NCBI RefSeq assembly: GCF_000971395.1
Contig: NZ_BBME01000014.1
Location: 62,001 to 126,000, forward strand
Reading direction: 5' to 3'
Length of the DNA: 64,000 bases
Origin: Demequina iriomotensis
GTDB lineage: Bacteria; Actinomycetota; Actinomycetes; Actinomycetales; Demequinaceae
A program made the position numbers and the translations under genes. Every line of letters starts with the position of its first letter. The stretch's first letter is position 1. Under the pieces are notes generated by a model. That model was not told the DNA's origin, ran no database searches, and saw only the letters and a list, made by a program, of their open reading frames with translations. Of the stretch, positions 61,712-64,000 are shown piece after piece.

Positions 61712-63052
61712 ATGACGCAGGACCGTACGGACGCCCCCGCCCCCGCCCCTGAGGCGGGCGGGGGCACCCCCGCGCCGGCGGACGATGCGCGAGAGGGCTC
61801 CGGCCTCTCGCGTCGCACCGCGCTGGGAGCCGCCGGCGCGGTCGCCGGCGCCGCCGCGCTGACGGCCGGCGGCTTCGCCGCGGGCCGGACCGCCGCATCG
61901 TCCCCGCAGACGAGCGCCTACGACTTCTTCGGCGCCCACCAGAGCGGCATCGTCACGCCGCAGCAGGACCGCCTGCACTTCGCCGCCTTCGACATCACCA
62001 CCGACTCGACGGCGCGCGTCGTCTCGCTGCTGCGCCGCTGGACGGAGGCCGCAGCGCGGCTCATGGCCGGCTCGGAGCTCGGGTCGGGCGCGGCGGGAGG
62101 CGCGTACGCCGCGCCGCCGGACGACACGGGCGAGGCGCTCGGCCTGCCCGCCTCGGGCCTGACCATCACCGTCGGGTTCGGTCCCGGGCTGTTCGACGAG
62201 CGCTTCGGGCTCGCGTCGAGGCGGCCCGACCAGCTCATCGACCTGCCGCAGTTCTCGGGCGACACCCTCGACGAGCGGTTCGTGGGCGGCGACCTGTGCA
62301 TCCAGGCCTGCGCCGACGACCCGCAGGTCGCGGTCCACGCGATCCGCAACCTCTCGCGGATCGCGTTCGGCGACGCGGCGATCCGTTGGGCGCAGCTCGG
62401 CTTCGGCCGCACCTCCTCGACCACGCGCGAGCAGGACACCCCGCGCAACTTCATGGGGTTCAAGGACGGCACGGCCAACCTTCGCGCCGAGGACACTGCG
62501 CTGGTGGACCGGTGGGTGTGGGCCGATGCGTCGGACGGCCAGGACTGGATGGCCGGGGGCTCGTACCTGGTGGCACGGCGCATCCGCATCCTCGCCGAGA
62601 TCTGGGACCGCACGTCGCTCCAGGAGCAGGAGGCGACCGTGGGCCGCACCAAGGGCTCGGGAGCGCCGCTGTCGGGCGGATCCGAGTTCACCGCGCCCGA
62701 CTTCGCGGCGACGGGCCGCGATGACGCGCCGCTGATCCGCCCCGACTCGCACGTGGCCCTCGCCCACCCGAGCGCTCACGGCGGCGCCATGATGCTGCGC
62801 CGCGGCTACAACTTCACCGACGGCGCGGACGAGCTCGGGCGTCTCGACGCGGGGCTGTTCTTCCTCGCGTACGTCCGCGACCCGCGCGAGCAGTTCGTGC
62901 CCGTCCAGAACGCGCTGTCGAGCTCGGACGTGATGACCGTCGAGTACCTGCGCACCACCGGCTCGGCGCTTTTCGCGGTGCCGCGCGGCGTCGCGCCCGG
63001 CTCGGCGCTGGGCGCCGAGGGCGCCTACGTGGGCCAGGAGCTCTTCGCGTAG
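61712..63052 (+). CDS. efeB: Deferrochelatase/dye-decolourising peroxidase EfeB
   Basis: A 446-residue heme enzyme exported by the Tat pathway: twin arginines Arg34-Arg35 (LSRRTALGAAG) followed by a hydrophobic segment. The DyP motif GFKDG carries the catalytic Asp252, and the proximal heme region MMLRRGYNF lies near 360. It oxidises or strips iron for uptake by EfeU. It starts ten bases after efeO, so the three genes form one operon. GGACGATGC copies flank the signal sequence (61780 and 61895). Confidence 0.95.
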   Translation: MTQDRTDAPAPAPEAGGGTPAPADDAREGSGLSRRTALGAAGAVAGAAALTAGGFAAGRTAASSPQTSAYDFFGAHQSGIVTPQQDRLHFAAFDITTDSTARVVSLLRRWTEAAARLMAGSELGSGAAGGAYAAPPDDTGEALGLPASGLTITVGFGPGLFDERFGLASRRPDQLIDLPQFSGDTLDERFVGGDLCIQACADDPQVAVHAIRNLSRIAFGDAAIRWAQLGFGRTSSTTREQDTPRNFMGFKDGTANLRAEDTALVDRWVWADASDGQDWMAGGSYLVARRIRILAEIWDRTSLQEQEATVGRTKGSGAPLSGGSEFTAPDFAATGRDDAPLIRPDSHVALAHPSAHGGAMMLRRGYNFTDGADELGRLDAGLFFLAYVRDPREQFVPVQNALSSSDVMTVEYLRTTGSALFAVPRGVAPGSALGAEGAYVGQELFA

Positions 63053-63390
63053 CTCGCCGTCATCGTCCTCCCCCTCCACCCCCAGACACCTCTCCACACG
63101 TGCGAGGCGCCTCTCCGCACCAGGGGCGCCGATCAGCACGACGATGTCCATGGCGACGTCACCATCCGCGTCGGTGCGTGGAGAGGCGTCGCCGCGAGAG
63201 ATGCCGACCGTCGGCGCCTGTGGCGGCGTGTCGTCACCTTCCGCGCCTCGACTGACGGCGGGTCGCGCTCGACTCCGTTCGCAGTGCCGGGCGGGATCGG
63301 ACGTGGGTTCTCCACAGGATGAGCCGGGCCGATTGAGCCCGTCCCGAGCTCCGGGTTAGCGTCGCTGCGACGGACCATCCAAGGGGGATC
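63053..63390. other. Intergenic region between efeB and the toxin-like gene
   Basis: 338 bases with no gene I can support. GCGCCTCTCCGCACC (63107) has a partly complementary partner GGTGCGTGGAGAGGCG (63174) with a two-base bulge, which could be a distant terminator stem. AAGGGGG at 63381 is the ribosome-binding site of the next gene. Confidence 0.5.
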
Positions 63391-64000
63391 ATGAGGCTCG
63401 TACCACGTATTTCGCTCGCCCTCGTGGCAGTGCTCGCGATTGTCGCGGGCAGCGGCGAGGCAACTCCGGCGGCAGCGGCGGGACCTGGCGGTCCGCCGGC
63501 GCACGCATCCGACCCGCGGGACCGGTTCGCCGGGATGTCGGGCGAGGAGATTGTCGACAAAGGCCTCGCCGGCGAGGGCTTCGACGCGGAAGCCGTCGAG
63601 GTCGGGCTCGACGGGATCGGGATCGTCGCGCGCTCGGCGACCGACAGCGACTTCATGATGCGCCTCGACCTGGCCGCCGGGTCAAGCAACGGGACGATGA
63701 CAGTCTCCGAGACGGTCGACGGTCTGCACGTGACCGATGTGTACGGCGTCGACATCCGGGAGTCGACGGTCGAGCGCGCCGTGTTCGACCTCACCGATAC
63801 GACGACCGGCGAGGTGCTCCACTACGACTCCACGGCGGCGAGCCCCTCGATCGCGTTCGTGATCCCGATCGCCTTCGCCGCGATCTCGCTCAGCACGGCG
63901 CTGTACTACCTGGCCGTCGGCGCCGCGATCGTGATCTCGGGCGCGCTCGCCCTCGAGACCGCGAAGGCCGTCAGCAAGATCCTCGAGGAGAACGACCGCC
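63391..64000 (+). CDS. Secreted SAR2788-like putative toxin (3' end beyond window)
   Basis: An open frame from ATG 63391, with AAGGGGG five bases upstream, that runs off the window after 203 codons. It has a signal peptide (LVPRISLALVAVLAIVAGSGEATPAAAA), a ~100-residue beta-rich middle and, from residue ~148, a long hydrophobic pair of helices (SIAFVIPIAFAAISL...LYYLAVGAAIVISGALALE) followed by a charged end AKAVSKILEEN. The AFVIPI start of the hydrophobic block and the overall plan resemble the SAR2788 family of putative toxins known from staphylococci and bacilli. Identification is from memory of the family and needs a profile search. Confidence 0.6.
   Translation, partial: MRLVPRISLALVAVLAIVAGSGEATPAAAAGPGGPPAHASDPRDRFAGMSGEEIVDKGLAGEGFDAEAVEVGLDGIGIVARSATDSDFMMRLDLAAGSSNGTMTVSETVDGLHVTDVYGVDIRESTVERAVFDLTDTTTGEVLHYDSTAASPSIAFVIPIAFAAISLSTALYYLAVGAAIVISGALALETAKAVSKILEENDR

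Overview
The window is G+C-rich chromosomal DNA of an actinobacterium, most likely a facultatively anaerobic member of the Micrococcales (a Cellulomonas- or Demequina-like lineage; this is an inference from gene content). Pointers are a separate small acyl-CoA carboxylase epsilon subunit, a biotinylated acyl-CoA carboxylase alpha chain, a Rv3654c-type tad pilus cluster, DUF4244, UDP-galactopyranose mutase, many GTG starts, and pyruvate formate-lyase plus AdhE for mixed-acid fermentation. I found no rRNA, tRNA, CRISPR array, insertion sequence or prophage.

Layout. 1-7.3 kb: a guanidine/urea carboxylase pathway (allophanate hydrolase, two DUF1989 proteins, the biotin-dependent carboxylase, a lactonase-like hydrolase) with a TetR regulator in the middle and a shared 17-bp operator in front of both transcription units. 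7.5-10.9 kb: AdhE and a rhodanese lipoprotein, each preceded by a CsoR-like palindrome. 11.2-25.8 kb: catabolism of GABA, beta-alanine and probably polyamines (two succinate-semialdehyde dehydrogenases, three class III aminotransferases, methylmalonate-semialdehyde dehydrogenase, an amine oxidase and two PucR regulators). 26.1-29.3 kb: PflA and PflB. 29.6-30.1 kb: an unrecognised small protein. 30.1-34.5 kb: a minimal tad/Flp pilus operon. 34.6-38.5 kb: an SRAP protein, a LytTR/GHKL two-component system and Glf. 38.5-49.2 kb: a glycosyltransferase, a GtrA protein, a lipoprotein and three very different GH3 glycosidases, one of them circularly permuted and membrane-anchored. 49.6-59.4 kb: biotin and acyl-CoA carboxylase genes (birA, accD, accE, accA3) interrupted by two DUF218 proteins, a Ser/Gly-repeat membrane protein, two MarR regulators, an MFS exporter and Maf. 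59.6-63.1 kb: the EfeUOB iron importer behind an iron-box-like palindrome. 63.4 kb to the end: the start of a secreted SAR2788-like putative toxin.

The most unusual signal is not a gene. The 9-mer GGACGATGC occurs 32 times by hand count (15 on +, 17 on -), about once per 2 kb, where base composition predicts about one copy. It lies in several reading frames, in linkers, in gene ends and between genes, and some copies pair into perfect hairpins. This is how DNA-uptake sequences or HIP1-like repeats behave, and the tad pilus in the same window (a type of pilus needed for transformation in Micrococcus luteus) makes an uptake role worth testing.
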